From assembly GCA_048013815.1 (NCBI GenBank), contig CM106586.1, positions 14,942,001 to 15,006,000 of the forward strand: a DNA stretch of 64,000 nucleotides, read 5' to 3'. Shown here in pieces: positions 41,425 to 52,900 of the stretch. The notes under the pieces are model-generated. The model did not search any database. It was not told the origin of the DNA and worked only from the letters and a program-made list of their open reading frames with translations. Within the stretch, counting starts at the first letter, position 1. Each line of letters starts with the position of its first letter. Origin of the DNA: Setoptus koraiensis (Eukaryota; Arthropoda). Both the position numbers and the translations under genes were made by a program.

Positions 41425-42774
41425 TCAATCAACATGCATTTCATCACGATCAACATCAAACCAATCATCATCAGTATCATTCTCTTTCTTGTCATCAATC
41501 ATGGATTTAGTCAACAGACCGGAAATGTATTGCTCATAGTCAATTGAATCAACAAACAGATGTGAAGCTCTCTTGTACCTTTCACTCACTTCGTCTTCTA
41601 CATCATCACTGTCAATAAATATCACCGGCATATCACTCAAATCACGTTTAAAGCCGCATTTCTTCCAACAGTTAATGATTGTTGTCTCACTCACTTCATT
41701 CCAAGCACTTGAACACCAATTTATAACTTGCATCAGATCGATGTCTTTGAAGATCCGTTTACTTGTCTTGTACTTTTCATAGTTCTCGAACATGTGGTCG
41801 AGCAGCTTTGACATGTAACGAGTCTTGAAAGAGTGAATGATGCCTTGATCGAGAGGCTGTGTCAACGATGTCGTGTTTTTTGGCAAAAATTTTAGTTCGA
41901 TGGTTGGGTACTTTGTCATGTCAATTTTCTCATGTTGCTTTGCATTGTCAACGAGCAAAATGATTCGTTGGTGACTGTCTAGAAGCTCTTGATGCAAATT
42001 GGACAATATAGTTTCGAAGATCTCTCTTGTTATGAACGAGCTCTCAGTGCTGTAGTAATCAACCGGAAGTCTCTTCAAGTCATGTTTAACCGATTTGAAG
42101 CATCTTGGTCTTCTGACATTACCTACTATCACTGGCTTCCGCTTCTGACCTGAACAATTTACAAAAAATGCAACAGTCACAGCCTCTTTGTGTGTTTTCA
42201 GACCCTGTCTTTTTGAGCCTGACCGACAGTTTGTGCGAGCTGGATGTTGCTTCCAAAACAGTCTACTCTCATCGAAATTCCAAAGATCGAAGTTTGTCCA
42301 TTCATGCAAAATTTTAGGTATTTCAGCACTCTTGAACTGATCAGCAGCTTCGTGGTCGGCAGACAAAACTTCTCCGCATAGTGTGCCCGTTGTTATTTTA
42401 TATCTGGCTTTGAAGCAGCGCCACCAGCCCTTTGATTTCATTGTATGGCCTTTACCTTCCTTTCCAGCCACTACCTTTCTCACCATTAATGTATTAACAG
42501 GCAACCCGTTTTTGCGGTACTCTTCGACTTTGAGCAATCCTTGTGCATCTAATTCCAAAGGTGCATTGTGGGCAATTTTGGTTTGATGGTTGTTGAAAAC
42601 ACGACAAACATCCAATATACGTTCTTTATCATGAAGAATTCTATAAACTTGAGACAAACTGAGATTATATATTTGCGCCAGTTCTCTTGGAACATATTTT
42701 TGTGAATCAGTAATTAACTCCTTTCTCTCTTTAAATGTCGTGTTTCTTCTTCTTCTCACACGTCTTCTAGGCAT
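41425..42774 (-). CDS. Tigger-like DDE transposase, full-length open frame
   Basis: It encodes 449 residues from the ATG of MPRRRVRRRRNTTFK. The same frame is open further upstream (ATG at 42840), but the basic start before the helix-turn-helix is the usual one. Residues 10-50 form a pogo/CENP-B-type helix-turn-helix (FKERKELITDSQKY...AQIYNLSLSQVYRIL), followed by a second DNA-binding region. The catalytic Asp residues are D168 (WNFDESRLFW), D276 (ILLVDNAKQH) and D309 (TQPLDQGIIHSFK). The DDxD spacing, with 32 residues between the last two, is right for Tigger. It ends in an acidic tail. No stop or frameshift interrupts it, so the protein could be active or only recently silenced. Confidence 0.92.
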   Translation of the reverse strand: MPRRRVRRRRNTTFKERKELITDSQKYVPRELAQIYNLSLSQVYRILHDKERILDVCRVFNNHQTKIAHNAPLELDAQGLLKVEEYRKNGLPVNTLMVRKVVAGKEGKGHTMKSKGWWRCFKARYKITTGTLCGEVLSADHEAADQFKSAEIPKILHEWTNFDLWNFDESRLFWKQHPARTNCRSGSKRQGLKTHKEAVTVAFFVNCSGQKRKPVIVGNVRRPRCFKSVKHDLKRLPVDYYSTESSFITREIFETILSNLHQELLDSHQRIILLVDNAKQHEKIDMTKYPTIELKFLPKNTTSLTQPLDQGIIHSFKTRYMSKLLDHMFENYEKYKTSKRIFKDIDLMQVINWCSSAWNEVSETTIINCWKKCGFKRDLSDMPVIFIDSDDVEDEVSERYKRASHLFVDSIDYEQYISGLLTKSMIDDKKENDTDDDWFDVDRDEMHVD

Positions 42775-42988
42775 TTTGGAACAAAATAAATAGCGAATAG
42801 AGGACCTTGGATATACACAGGACTGATAAAGATGAGCCATAGATGACCGGCAGCAACCAAAAAGTTCGCTAGAAACACATGGATGCACAAAGATTCGATT
42901 TTACCGCGAGAGAATAAAGTGAAAATAGCAAAAACGTGATCAATTTTCGCATTTGGACAGAATTCGCATTAGGCTTAACTCCACTGTA

Positions 42989-43236
42989 TTTATCAATAAG
43001 GTAATGCAAAGTCATGGAGTGATGTACATGTAAATAAATCAATTATGTTATCTTTGTCTACACTCCTCTGTTATCCAATATACATTACTTCACTTTCTCT
43101 ATGAACGTATCATCATTATCCTTTTTTATTTGATTTATATTTCTTGTATTGATCTTATGGAATTTTAGTCACACACACATCATTCATTTGATAGAATAGC
43201 AACCAAATAAATCAACAACAGAAGATACAAGACAAA
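42989..43236. other. intergenic, CHMP1 5' flank
   Basis: This short AT-rich stretch lies between the transposon and CHMP1 and is the presumed promoter and 5' UTR. Confidence 0.5.
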
Positions 43237-43830
43237 ATGGAAAAACATTTGTTTAATCTCAAATTTGCAGCCAAAGAATTAGAGAGAAACTCAAAGAGGT
43301 GCAACAAACAGGAGAAGATCGAAAAGGACAAGGCGAAGAAATGTATTGCAAATGGTCAAATCGAAAACGCCAAGATACATGCTGAAAATGCGATCAGGCA
43401 GAAAAATCAGGCCACAAATTACTTAAGAATGGCAGCCCGTATCGATGCTGTGGCCAGTCGTGTTCAGACTGCAGTCACAACTAAAAAAGTCACCACTTCG
43501 ATGACAGGAGTCGTCAAGGCAATGGATTCCGCCATGAGCAGTTTAAATTTGGAGAAAATTTCTGGTGTTATGGATAAATTTGAGAAACAATTTGAAGATC
43601 TCGATGTACAATCATCATACATGGAGAACACAATGAGTTCTACAACGACAGTATCGACACCCCAAGGTGAAGTTGACAATCTGATGCAACAGATAGCGGA
43701 CGAGGCCGGACTAGAGCTTAATCTAGAACTGTCTCACGGGGTAAAGTCATCTGTGTTGCCCTCCGCAACTATTGTCTCTCAGGAACAGGATGAGCTCACC
43801 AAGAGATTGGAACAACTGAGGAATGCCTAA
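43237..43830 (+). CDS. CHMP1B: CHMP1 (ESCRT-III subunit, Did2 family; single exon)
   Basis: It encodes 197 residues, the exact size of CHMP1 proteins. The basic N-terminal helices (MEKHLFNLKFAAKELERNSK), long helical core and C-terminal MIT-interacting motif 1 (DELTKRLEQLRNA, 185-197) are all present. CHMP1 polymerises on endosomal and midbody membranes and recruits Vps4, spastin and IST1 through that tail. Similarity is about equal to the A and B vertebrate forms and slightly closer to B. It is intronless, like vertebrate CHMP1B. AATAAA is at about 43930. Confidence 0.96.
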   Translation: MEKHLFNLKFAAKELERNSKRCNKQEKIEKDKAKKCIANGQIENAKIHAENAIRQKNQATNYLRMAARIDAVASRVQTAVTTKKVTTSMTGVVKAMDSAMSSLNLEKISGVMDKFEKQFEDLDVQSSYMENTMSSTTTVSTPQGEVDNLMQQIADEAGLELNLELSHGVKSSVLPSATIVSQEQDELTKRLEQLRNA

Positions 43831-43987
43831 TCACCTTACACATATGAATGAGTGAACACCGTGATGTAGTAATCCAATATGATTGCTAAATTCTGTTGTT
43901 TTATAGCTTATTAAAACGAAGAAAAAACAATAAATGTATAGCTTATCGTTGTTAGTTTACAACAGTGCAAACTTCTAGATCGGATGG

Positions 43988-44197
43988 TCAGCGCGGATGA
44001 AGTTGATATTTATCGTTCATTGTAGCTATATGATGGTAAATTTGACCTTCAGCACCTCTGTTGTTTGTATCTGTCATATATTGTTGCGGATTATCTGAAT
44101 ATCTACTTGTCTTCGATCTAGGTGTAAACAGTTTGCTTTTCTTATGTAAGCCAAACAATTGACAAGTTTTCTTGATCAATCGTGCAATGGTGCTCAT
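43988..44197 (-). CDS. small ORF downstream of the receptor gene, start conserved in a duplicate
   Basis: This ATG frame of 69 residues (MSTIARLIKKTCQLFGLHKK...) starts about 50 bases after the stop codon of the receptor gene. The same first ten residues and upstream flank recur at 47654 behind the broken receptor copy C, where the frame then differs (about 56 codons). It is basic at the N terminus, with no signal peptide or domain. It may be only 3' UTR carried along by the duplication. Confidence 0.25.
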   Translation of the reverse strand: MSTIARLIKKTCQLFGLHKKSKLFTPRSKTSRYSDNPQQYMTDTNNRGAEGQIYHHIATMNDKYQLHPR

Positions 44198-44250
44198 CGT
44201 TATCAGAAGCTCGTTGGTCTCTATTCAGAGGCGCCCTCCAGAATTCAAGT

Positions 44251-46252
44251 TTATAATGCGAAGTGTAGGATCAATATAATGCCAGATATAATCCACCCTA
44301 CCAGCTGCACAAGAGATTTGTGATGAAAGACAAAATACAAAGTCAGTCTGTTGTAGTGATGTGATCACTCGAAAATATTTCTTACATTTTTACCAACCAT
44401 TGGCAAGTTTTCGAGTGTCACTGGATATCTAGCTGCGATTAAAAATGTGATATTCCGGACATCGTGTAGATCATCCCTTACATAAATCAGTCGCTCTACG
44501 TTCCAGGTAGTCATGAACTGCTGATGAATTAGCAGATTCTGTATGGCATGATATATTTTTGTGAACTGACATTGAGAATAATACAAATGGGGGTTGATAT
44601 TGGTTGAAAGATGAAGATGTTCAAGTTGCACCCAGGATCGAAGGATAAAGTTCAATAGGCTTAAAGCTTGTACCAACATACTGACCCTGCTATGGATAAC
44701 ACCAACAGTGAAGCTTATATACACAACAGGAAACGAAAAACCAAGAAAAAGAGAACTTAATGCTGGGAGTTCTGGATCTTTAAAGTCTGGCATTCTCATG
44801 ATGGTGGCAACAGTCAACATGACACACGGCATCATGAAAATAAGTTCTAAATTTAGATAGTCGTTGAAATTTCGCTTTAATTGACCAAAATCGCCGCGCA
44901 ACCCAGATATCATTCTTATAAGTTTCTCAACATGGTTGGATATCTCAATCGAATTCTCAGTTTTATTCCTTCTGATTAAAACACTGACTGAATTGAATTC
45001 TCGGTGAAACAAATTTCTAGGATGATGGTTGAAAGTCTTGTCGTCCATGGCTGCCAGTATTTTCAGTCTATTTTTGTGAATTCTAGTTTGCTTACGATAG
45101 AGTTCATTCAATTCTCTGGCATATCTCAGTGTGCGCTTTGCTTTGCTAAAACAAACGAAACAATCCCAAATAAATGGTGTAATATCTAAAAATTGATGGA
45201 GTATTATATGATTCAAGATAACGCCAAGCAAAATAGAAATGAGGCGCTCTGTCGTGAATAATTTCTCGGAATCTTGATAGTTATACACCTTACTGGATAT
45301 TAACATCGGGAAAACAGCCACACCCAAGAGAAAAAATAGTGATAACCACCCTAAAACTATCCAATGAGCTAAAAATCTCATTGACGCTTTATCGACCATG
45401 TGAGGACTGCCATTTTTCAGAAAATGTTTGGGAAATTTAAGCTGATAATTGATCTCCCGAAAATCATCGTTGAAATCAAACAATATTTCATGCCTCGCGT
45501 TGCTCGAATTTCCGGATTTCGCCGATTTCGCACTGGCGTCACATACATCTATGTAGCTACTTCTAGATTTATGATAACCGAAATTAGCTTCGATGCGATT
45601 AAATGTGTCACTTTTCTTCTCTTGTGACATTTTGAAACCCTCCAGATTTCGGCGCGACAACGTTGCAATTACAACTTTCTCTTTGTCTAGCTGTTCGTTC
45701 GCTCAACTTGTCCTTAGATTGGACTAAATTAGTGTAGCCCATGATATAGAGCCAGGCTCGTGGGGTTAATTTGAAACAATTGAAATAAGTCATAACTATA
45801 TCATACTGTCTGGGGCGATAATTTGCACTCATACTTCTACGCAGATGTTTAACACGGAAAATGTAAGTTTCAATCAGAAGTATAGCTACAATTCTGTTCA
45901 CCACCTGAGAGTATCTATAATTAACATATGGGTCGGTTATCAAATTCCATTTACGCAGTTCCTGAATAACACTCTCATCACAGAAGCCAATTACTAATGA
46001 ATTGATCGCTATGTAGATTCCAAAAAGAAAATCAGATAGCATATAGAGCAAATAGTGTGGCTTTCGCTGTCTATTATTTAAGAAAATTTTTACTCTGCCG
46101 ATTAATATACTCATCCTTCTGTGATTCCTCTTGTCGTCGAACTGTTCCGATGATATTTCTTGCACTTCATCGGGCAGCAAATTCACTGAACCATTGACAA
46201 TTGAACAGGAGAAAATCAGTGGAAAGAATATGTTAATTCTGATGGAATCCAT
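44251..46252 (-). CDS. gustatory-receptor-like multi-pass membrane protein (copy A, apparently intact)
   Basis: Three coding blocks are visible: a 5' frame 46252 to about 45650 (from MDSIRINIFF), a body to 44386 (from MSQEKKSDTF, ATG 45630), and a last exon 44304-44251. The body ends GGTAAAAAT|GTAAGA and the last exon begins CTTGTGCAG|CTG, a phase-0 intron of 81 bases immediately before the last membrane span (LVGWIISGIILILHFAL). A phase-0 intron at that place is a hallmark of the insect gustatory receptor (GR) family. About seven hydrophobic spans in all (two in the 5' block, four in the body, one last) and a long, basic intracellular loop before the fifth span fit the same family. How the 5' block joins the body is unresolved: the two frames overlap in different phases and no strong donor is evident. 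The body could also start at its own ATG. Ligand unknown. Confidence 0.65.
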
Positions 46253-46815
46253 TTCGTGATTTGTTGTGGCAAAAAATAGTTCTCTCTAAAATGCTGATGG
46301 GAGACGGGTTTAAATATTTTAAACTTTAAGGTAGCATCATCTGAGACAAAATCGTATGCAACGTGTCTGTTCATTATTCACATTGCAGATCTTTTTCGAT
46401 CATAAATCTCGATTGAATTTTTTTTTCTTGTCTTTTCAGGAAATTTGTTGCGAATATTCATTGTCCACCACGCATAGCCTAATAGCCAAGTAACATGTTA
46501 TCTTTGTTTGATTAAGCGATCTAATGATCCAGACACCGGTCTAGAGCACGTCAACTCAACCGATTGACAATGTACCTTCTGACCTTAAGAGTGTACATAA
46601 CGCACGAATTGAGTGCACAATGATAAAAATGGCAAAACTCCAAGGTCGATCAAAACTACGAGCTGATCGAGGTGGAAACTCAATGGTTTGAACCACATCC
46701 AGCCATTTGTGCTATTCCTTCCATTTGGCAGAAGCGTTAGAAATGGTTTTGTACTCTGGCGAAAGACCGTGTGGTTCAAACCACGAGCATACGACCATGT
46801 AACAATTTCTATCGC
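46253..46815. other. spacer between receptor copies A and B
   Basis: This is the promoter side of copy A. It holds a perfect 14-base inverted repeat TGGTTTGAACCACA (about 46684-46697) and TGTGGTTCAAACCA (about 46779-46792). No gene is seen. Confidence 0.5.
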
Positions 46816-47325
46816 CACACTGTAGAGGCGCCCTCCTAACTTCAAATTTATAATGATCAATATAGTGCCAGATATAATCCATCCAACCAGCTACACAAGA
46901 AATTCGTGATGATGATGAAGACAAAATACAAAGTCAGTCTATTGAAGGGGCTGTGATCACTCGGAATTTTTTTTTTATATTTTTACCAACCATTGGCAAG
47001 TTTTCGAGTGTCACTGGATATCTAGCTGCGATCAGAAATGCGGTATTCTGGACATCTCCTAGATCATCCGTTCCATCATCATCGCTGTACGTTCCAGGTA
47101 GTCATGAACGGCTGATGAATTAGCAGACTCTGCAAGGCATGATATATTTTTGTGAACTAACATTTAGAATAATACGAATGGGGGTTGAAATCGGTTGAAA
47201 GATGCAGATGGTCAAGTTGCTCTGATTACAGATTCAACGGATGGCTTTGATAGGTTAAAAGCTTGTGCCAACATTCTGACCCTACGATGGATAACGCCAA
47301 CAATGTAACTTATATACACTATAGG
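46816..47325 (-). pseudogene. receptor copy B, 3' fragment
   Basis: It matches about 44235-44720 of copy A. It includes the last-exon sequence (LVGWIISG), the intron, and the codons for LENLPMVGK and the span before it. It stops near the end of the sixth-span region, so the whole N-terminal two thirds are missing. The frame is disrupted several times and the poly-T stretch at the intron start is enlarged. This is a dead tandem duplicate. Confidence 0.85.
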
Positions 47326-47639
47326 GAGCCATTAACCGAGATAGAGCAAGCGAAGGGGTTGTCTCATTTTAGGGTGTTTTTATTTTTGGTCTATCTTTCT
47401 TTTCCGGTGACAAAACAATTCAATCTTTGGTATAGTAGAAACAAGTGTCTGTAAGAACTTGCATGAAATAGGCAAAAGCCGGATCGAATTTTAACTCACA
47501 AAAAGAGGATGTGCTTTAGTTCCATCACAGAGAAACAATTGCAAGTCCGGTCGATACCAAGAGAAAAAACAATGATCAATGGGATTGCTAAAAGTTTGCT
47601 TTCCGAATATAAACCAAACAATCGCTTCTTGATCAATCG
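47326..47639. other. spacer between receptor copies B and C
   Basis: The right part (about 47560-47639) is homologous to the 3' flank of copy A, including the small-ORF start at 47654. The left part has no match in the window and no gene. Confidence 0.5.
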
Positions 47640-49163
47640 TGCAATGGTGCTCATCGTTATCAGATACTCGTGGTCTCTCTCCGAAAGCGCCCTCCTAAAT
47701 TCAAATTTATGATGCGAAATGTAGGATCAATATAATGCCAGATATAATCCATCCAACCAGCTACACAAGAGATTTGTGATGAAAGACAAAATACAAAGTC
47801 AGTCTGTTGTAGTGATGTGATCACTCGGAAATATTTCTTACATTTTTACCAACCATTGGCAAGTTTTCGAGTGTCACTGGATATCTAGCTGCGATCAGAA
47901 ATGCGGTGTTCTGGACATCTCCTAGATCATCCGTTACAATCATCAATTGCTGTACGTTCCAGGGAGTCATGAACGACTGATGAATTAGCAGATTCTGTAT
48001 AGCGTGATATATTTTTGTGAACTATGATTGAGAATCAAAAGAGCGAGGTTTGAAGTTTTCCGTAAGATGAACATTGTCAAGTTGCTTCGATTTCCGATTC
48101 AAAGGGTGATGTTCAATAGGTTTAAAGCTTGTGCAAGCATACTGACCTTGCTATGGATAACACCAACAGTGAAGCTTATATACACAACAGGAAACGAAAA
48201 ACCAAGAAAAAGAGAACTTAATGCCGGAAATTCGGGTTCTTTAAAGCCTGGCATTCTCATGATGGTGGCAACAGTCAACATGACACAAGGCACCTTAAAG
48301 ATAATTTCCAAATTAAGATAGTCGCTGAAGTTTCGCTTTAATTGACCAAAATCGTTGCGCAACTCGGTTACCATTTCTATAAGGGTATCAACATGGCCGG
48401 ATATGTCAATCGAATTCTCAGTTTTGTTCCTTAAGACTAAAGCATCGACTGGATAGTATCCGGAATGGAACAATATTCCAGCATGATAGTCGAAAGTCTT
48501 GTCGTCAACGGCGACCAATATTTTCATTCCATTGTTGTAAATTCTAGTTTGCTTACGATAGAGTTCATTCAATTCTCTGGCGAATCCCAGTGTACACTTT
48601 GCTTTGCTAAAACAGACAAAACAATTTAGGATGAATGGTGCAACGTCTAGAAATAGAAAGATTGTTATAAGTATCGAGATAATGCCAAGAAAAAAAGAAA
48701 CGAGGCGCTCTCTCACGAATAGTATCATGGAATCTTGATATTTATAATAATCCGTCAATATCAATATAGGAAAAATTGCCACATCCGAGATATAAAATAG
48801 CGTTAACCACCCGACAAACACCCAATGAGCTAAAAATCTCAGTGACGCTTTATCGACCATGTGAGGACTGCCTTTTATCAGAAAGTGTTTGGGAAATTTA
48901 AGCTGATAATTGATCTCCCGAAAATCATCGTTGAAATCAAACAATATTTTTCCACGCTCCGCCCGTCCTGCGTTGTTCGAATTTCCGATCGTTTCCGCCT
49001 TGTTATCACACACACCTCTATAGCTAGTCCCACCAATATACGGTCTTTCAGATTTATGGTAACCGAAATTACTTTCGGTGCGATTAAATATGTCGCTTTT
49101 CTTCTCTTGTGACATCTCAAATCCTCCAGGTTTTGATCCTCGGGGGATCCCAAAATGTGTCAC
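47640..49163 (-). pseudogene. receptor copy C, body with premature stop
   Basis: The body (ATG at about 49113, MSQEKKSDIFNRTESNFGYH) is open for 338 codons and clearly paralogous to copy A: DFREINYQLKFPKHFL, RELNELYRKQTRI and SSLFLGFSFPVVYISFTVGVIHS are all shared. It then ends in TGA after LLNIT-L, at the place where copy A has an Arg codon (CGA). Beyond that, the C-terminal part, the phase-0 intron and the last exon (about 47760-47707) can still be recognised, but small insertions and deletions put them out of frame. The first-exon part is noisy and split (see 49164-49930 and 49931-54500). It may have lost function, or the breaks may be assembly errors. Confidence 0.75.
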
Positions 49164-49930
49164 TAAATGGTCCCCCCGAATTCACCTGGTATATACTGAA
49201 CACACACACCCAGAGGGTGCGGGGGGGAGGGGGGGGCGGGTGGGGGGGAGGGCGGTGGGGGAGGGGGGTAGGGGCGGGGGAGGCGGATGGGGGTCGGGGG
49301 GGGGGGTGGGGAGACCATCGCACGTGAGGGGGGGGGGGGGGGGGGGGGCGTGATAATCGAGTCTGACCAATCTGCTACTACTTCACATACATGTCTTACG
49401 CAAGCTCTGTCTCGAATCAGTGGACGCACATGGTATATAAGCCAGGCATCGTGGAGAAGCTTAGATGCTTTATCAAATGTCAATCGAAATAATGTCATAT
49501 TACATAATCAATAACTGTCTGGGCCGATATTTGCTCACTACTTCTCTACAAACAGAATTATTTCTGACACGGAAAATGTAAGTTTCAAATCAGAAGTATA
49601 TGCTGCGATTCTGTCCACCAGGGACGTTGAGAGCAGTATTTATTAATATAAACTGCAAGAAATGTCGTTCAGCATTATCATATTCTCATCTATCCAACAT
49701 TACCTTCCTGCATCGTACACTCGCTCTCATTACAAAATCAATACTAAATGAAATTACATCCATCAGAATAAATTCAATGACAATCAACATAACTACTACT
49801 CCATGGCAACGAGCGACAAATAATTATGGTTTGTCGGTCTATATCCACGTGTAACTCGACAAAACAAACCTCTACTTACTACAGGCATTATAATATCATA
49901 TCTTGTGGTTCCTCTTGTTAACTGTACTGT
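49164..49930 (-). pseudogene. receptor copy C first-exon region, noisy, with poly-G tracts
   Basis: About 49430-49930 aligns with the first exon of copy A (about 45740-46145) through islands such as GACACGGAAAATGTAAGTTTCAA, GCAGATTCTGTCCACCA-like and GGTTCCTCTTGTTAACTGTACTG-like segments. It does so with many insertions and deletions. Before it, 49209-49348 is a low-complexity run of G with few other bases. The body of the same copy, just to the left, aligns cleanly with copy A. The sudden change at 49164 suggests low-quality sequence rather than decay alone. Confidence 0.6.
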
Positions 49931-52900
49931 ATCTCAGCACGACCTGAATCTATTCTTACTTGCAGTTCCACTTGCATACCAGGGGGCGAGGCAATCTTCA
50001 CAAGTAGAACAACTGACCCAACTTGCACAGCCAGAAATGAAGCAGCGCAAAGAACTTTTCAACTCGGTATAACACATCCTGATTGTATCATACTCTTTCA
50101 GTAAAGGTGTGGTTGGTGCGATCATCGCCCACGTGTGCGCTTACTACCTATAGGATAGGAAATTGAAGACTAACAAGAGCCTAAACCACTATCGACTGTA
50201 ACATACGGTCTAAAAGCACTTTAACGACTAACACTCACAAAAGAAGGCCCAATAATATTATATATGTGGTAGTCTGAACATAGCCCCACCCCCCCATCGC
50301 TCCCCCCAAGATAATTTCCCACCCACCACACACACACCCACAACATTGACGCGTCGCACTAGGATTTCGTTGGCAGTCTTTCTCTCCCTATCTAGAGAAA
50401 TCACGTGCCAACATTTTGTAAGTGTTTTATCATATTAGATTTGCCGAAGAATTGTGCGCCTTATTTCCGTACCAACAGCCGACGACACAGTCTAATGAAG
50501 GCAACAGGTGAGCTAGCACGTCAATTTTTATTGATATTGTCAGTGATTTTTCAGGACCCAGAGCCTCGTCCGCGGCAGCAGCACCCAACGGTTTCCAACA
50601 TTCTCAGCATGTTTCCTTTGGTTGAAGAAGTGATTCAGTCTCGGAACTACCACGATCAATTCTTATGATTATATATAAAGGCATATAGAAAGAGTAGCTC
50701 ATCAACACAGTGGGCTACTTAGCAGGCTAGGCGGGGGCCGGTAGCCCGGGAAACGCCCTCTCGAGGAATTGCTCCAGCATCATGGCAGTAAGGCGACCTC
50801 ATACGTCACGCAGCTTTCTTGGCGTCTAAATATAATCGCCTCATCCAAATATATCTCAAATAGTATATAGCGCTCTCCGTAATCTTAACGCTATATACGT
50901 AGGAATGATCATACGACTCTATATACTAGCATACATGCTACAAAAACTATCTGCAAAGTCCATCACGCAGGCTTGGCTTCACACATGTATTGGATACACC
51001 AAGATAATATACACTACTAAGAGAGGTGTGGCTATAACTCTCCCAACTCCTATCTCTAAGCTCAATACTCCTCTAGACCGATTCGGCAGGATACCCAAAT
51101 TTCGTACTCGGCACCGATACAAGAACCACATAATAAATTGCACTCTGACGCCTGAGCAGTTGTAAAGCCTCGGACAAAGTGAGGCAGAGTCACCTCTCGA
51201 GATTGAGCGGTCAGATTAGGACATACACTCCGTAGAGCGCAAATATACTCAGTATCGCGAATAAATGCAACTAGCTTATATGGAAGGGAGGACATATTGT
51301 AGTATTTACAATGATATAAGTTATATACAATTGAATGTTAGTGCTAGACGGTTCGTGGATATGCCTACCGTATTGTACTCCATCTGCCTACTTCCGCTAC
51401 GTGTAACGTGTGACCTATCAGAGAGTTTCTCCTCTTCTGCTATTTGGACCCAACGATAGCCAAATCGTTGGCTAAATGCTTTGCAGCTATGCACCACCCG
51501 TGACAAAGGCTACCAAGATCAGCGCGACAGTGATTATATATTGACGAGGTCGCATCCCCGCTTAAAGAGGCTTTCCAAGACATGGTTCTGATAGTTTGGC
51601 GTCGATTCCTCATACATATTTATCAAGCCGAATTGTAGGCATCTAATCCATTCTATGTCAATATAATCACATACCAACTACTCTTGCGCAGCGAATTTAG
51701 TGAATGATAGACACAAAGAGAGATGAGTAGTTCTATGATCCCGCAACGTGCTCAGTGAGAATTTCGGCTTTAATAAAGGGGATGCGGGGGTCTAAAACCA
51801 TCACAGCTCATAAGACACTGCTTTGTCTGAGCACTCGAGTAGCTCGTCAACTATAAGCGCAAACTCGGCAGATAGTCTCATGTGCATCCTTCCTAGATCA
51901 TACGATTATACAATTTCAGCCATTGCCATCGCTTCAGGTTCTCAATGAACGTCGTCGATGTTCCAGCAGATCTGTTAAGGCTTAGATAACATCAACAAGT
52001 ACAAATCATTTTTATTTATTGAGCTAGCAATAGATTCATTACAGGATGCAAGCGATTTAGACAAGTCCCAGGTATAGTCAGATGCAAGATGTTACAAGTG
52101 TGCTTCAGATTCTACTACGCTTTAGAAACAGCGTAGAATAGGCTAATTCCTATAGGTTTAGTCCACAAGCTTGTAGCCAAGACATAAATACTGGAGAACC
52201 TTGCTATAGGTAATCACCAACCAGTTGCTAACTATATTCTACATTACACTTACCCCACGGCGATGCCCAGTATTCGAAGAAAAGTAGACGACAACCACTA
52301 AATGCTCCAGCAATGAATTCTTTACACAATCATCCCGCATCTCCTATATAACGATCAAACTAGCCAATGGCCTCATCATTGACCAACAGGTTCACATCTT
52401 GAACACACATAACAGGTCCCGAAATAAACTCAGTACGTTTACTTGACCATCATTTACGCTTCAAATCGTTCGAAATAACAGTTGCCGCAAACACCATGTT
52501 CACGCATCTATAGGACTTCATGACATAGGTAAATAATGTACATCGAATCTGCACTAACAACATTTTATCCCTCAATCGTAACTTACAGCAGTAATTAACG
52601 AATCTCAGCGTCCACACACTACTGAATTGTTTTCTGCATTTACCAACAGATGCCCAACTCAGTCATGTACAGACCTAAGATCCACTCTCTGGCAAGTCAC
52701 TCGCTCTTACCACGCCTGCTTAGAAAACTTGATTAACCTACATCTACAACAATATCGTTAAACACTCTCCGAAAGCAAGACTACGTCAAAATCATGCATT
52801 ATGATTCTTGTACTCGCAAATGATGTAGCACTCCACAGCCACGGCCATACTCGTTCAAGAGAATTTCTTCGTCAATCCACAATCACCCCACATCATATCT

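Larger units (their letters stand above)
40622..42986 (-). mobile_element. Tigger/pogo-like DNA transposon, nearly whole
   Basis: The element is 2365 bases long. Both ends start CAGT (left CAGTAAAGTTCAGCCAAATGCGAAAA; right, read inwards, CAGTGGAGTTAAGCCTAATG), and TA lies directly outside each end (40620-40621, 42987-42988). This is the terminal inverted repeat and TA duplication expected of the Tc1/mariner/pogo superfamily. The right end repeats the inner motif CCAAATGCGAAAA a second time. The transposase lies on the minus strand and is open from end to end. The left arm between the transposase and the terminus holds an approximately 118-base direct repeat (listed separately). Confidence 0.9.

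Noticed and set aside
49182-49498. Pro-rich/Gly-rich frames around 49.1-49.5 kb
   Set aside because: They are translations of poly-G/poly-C runs of doubtful sequence quality.
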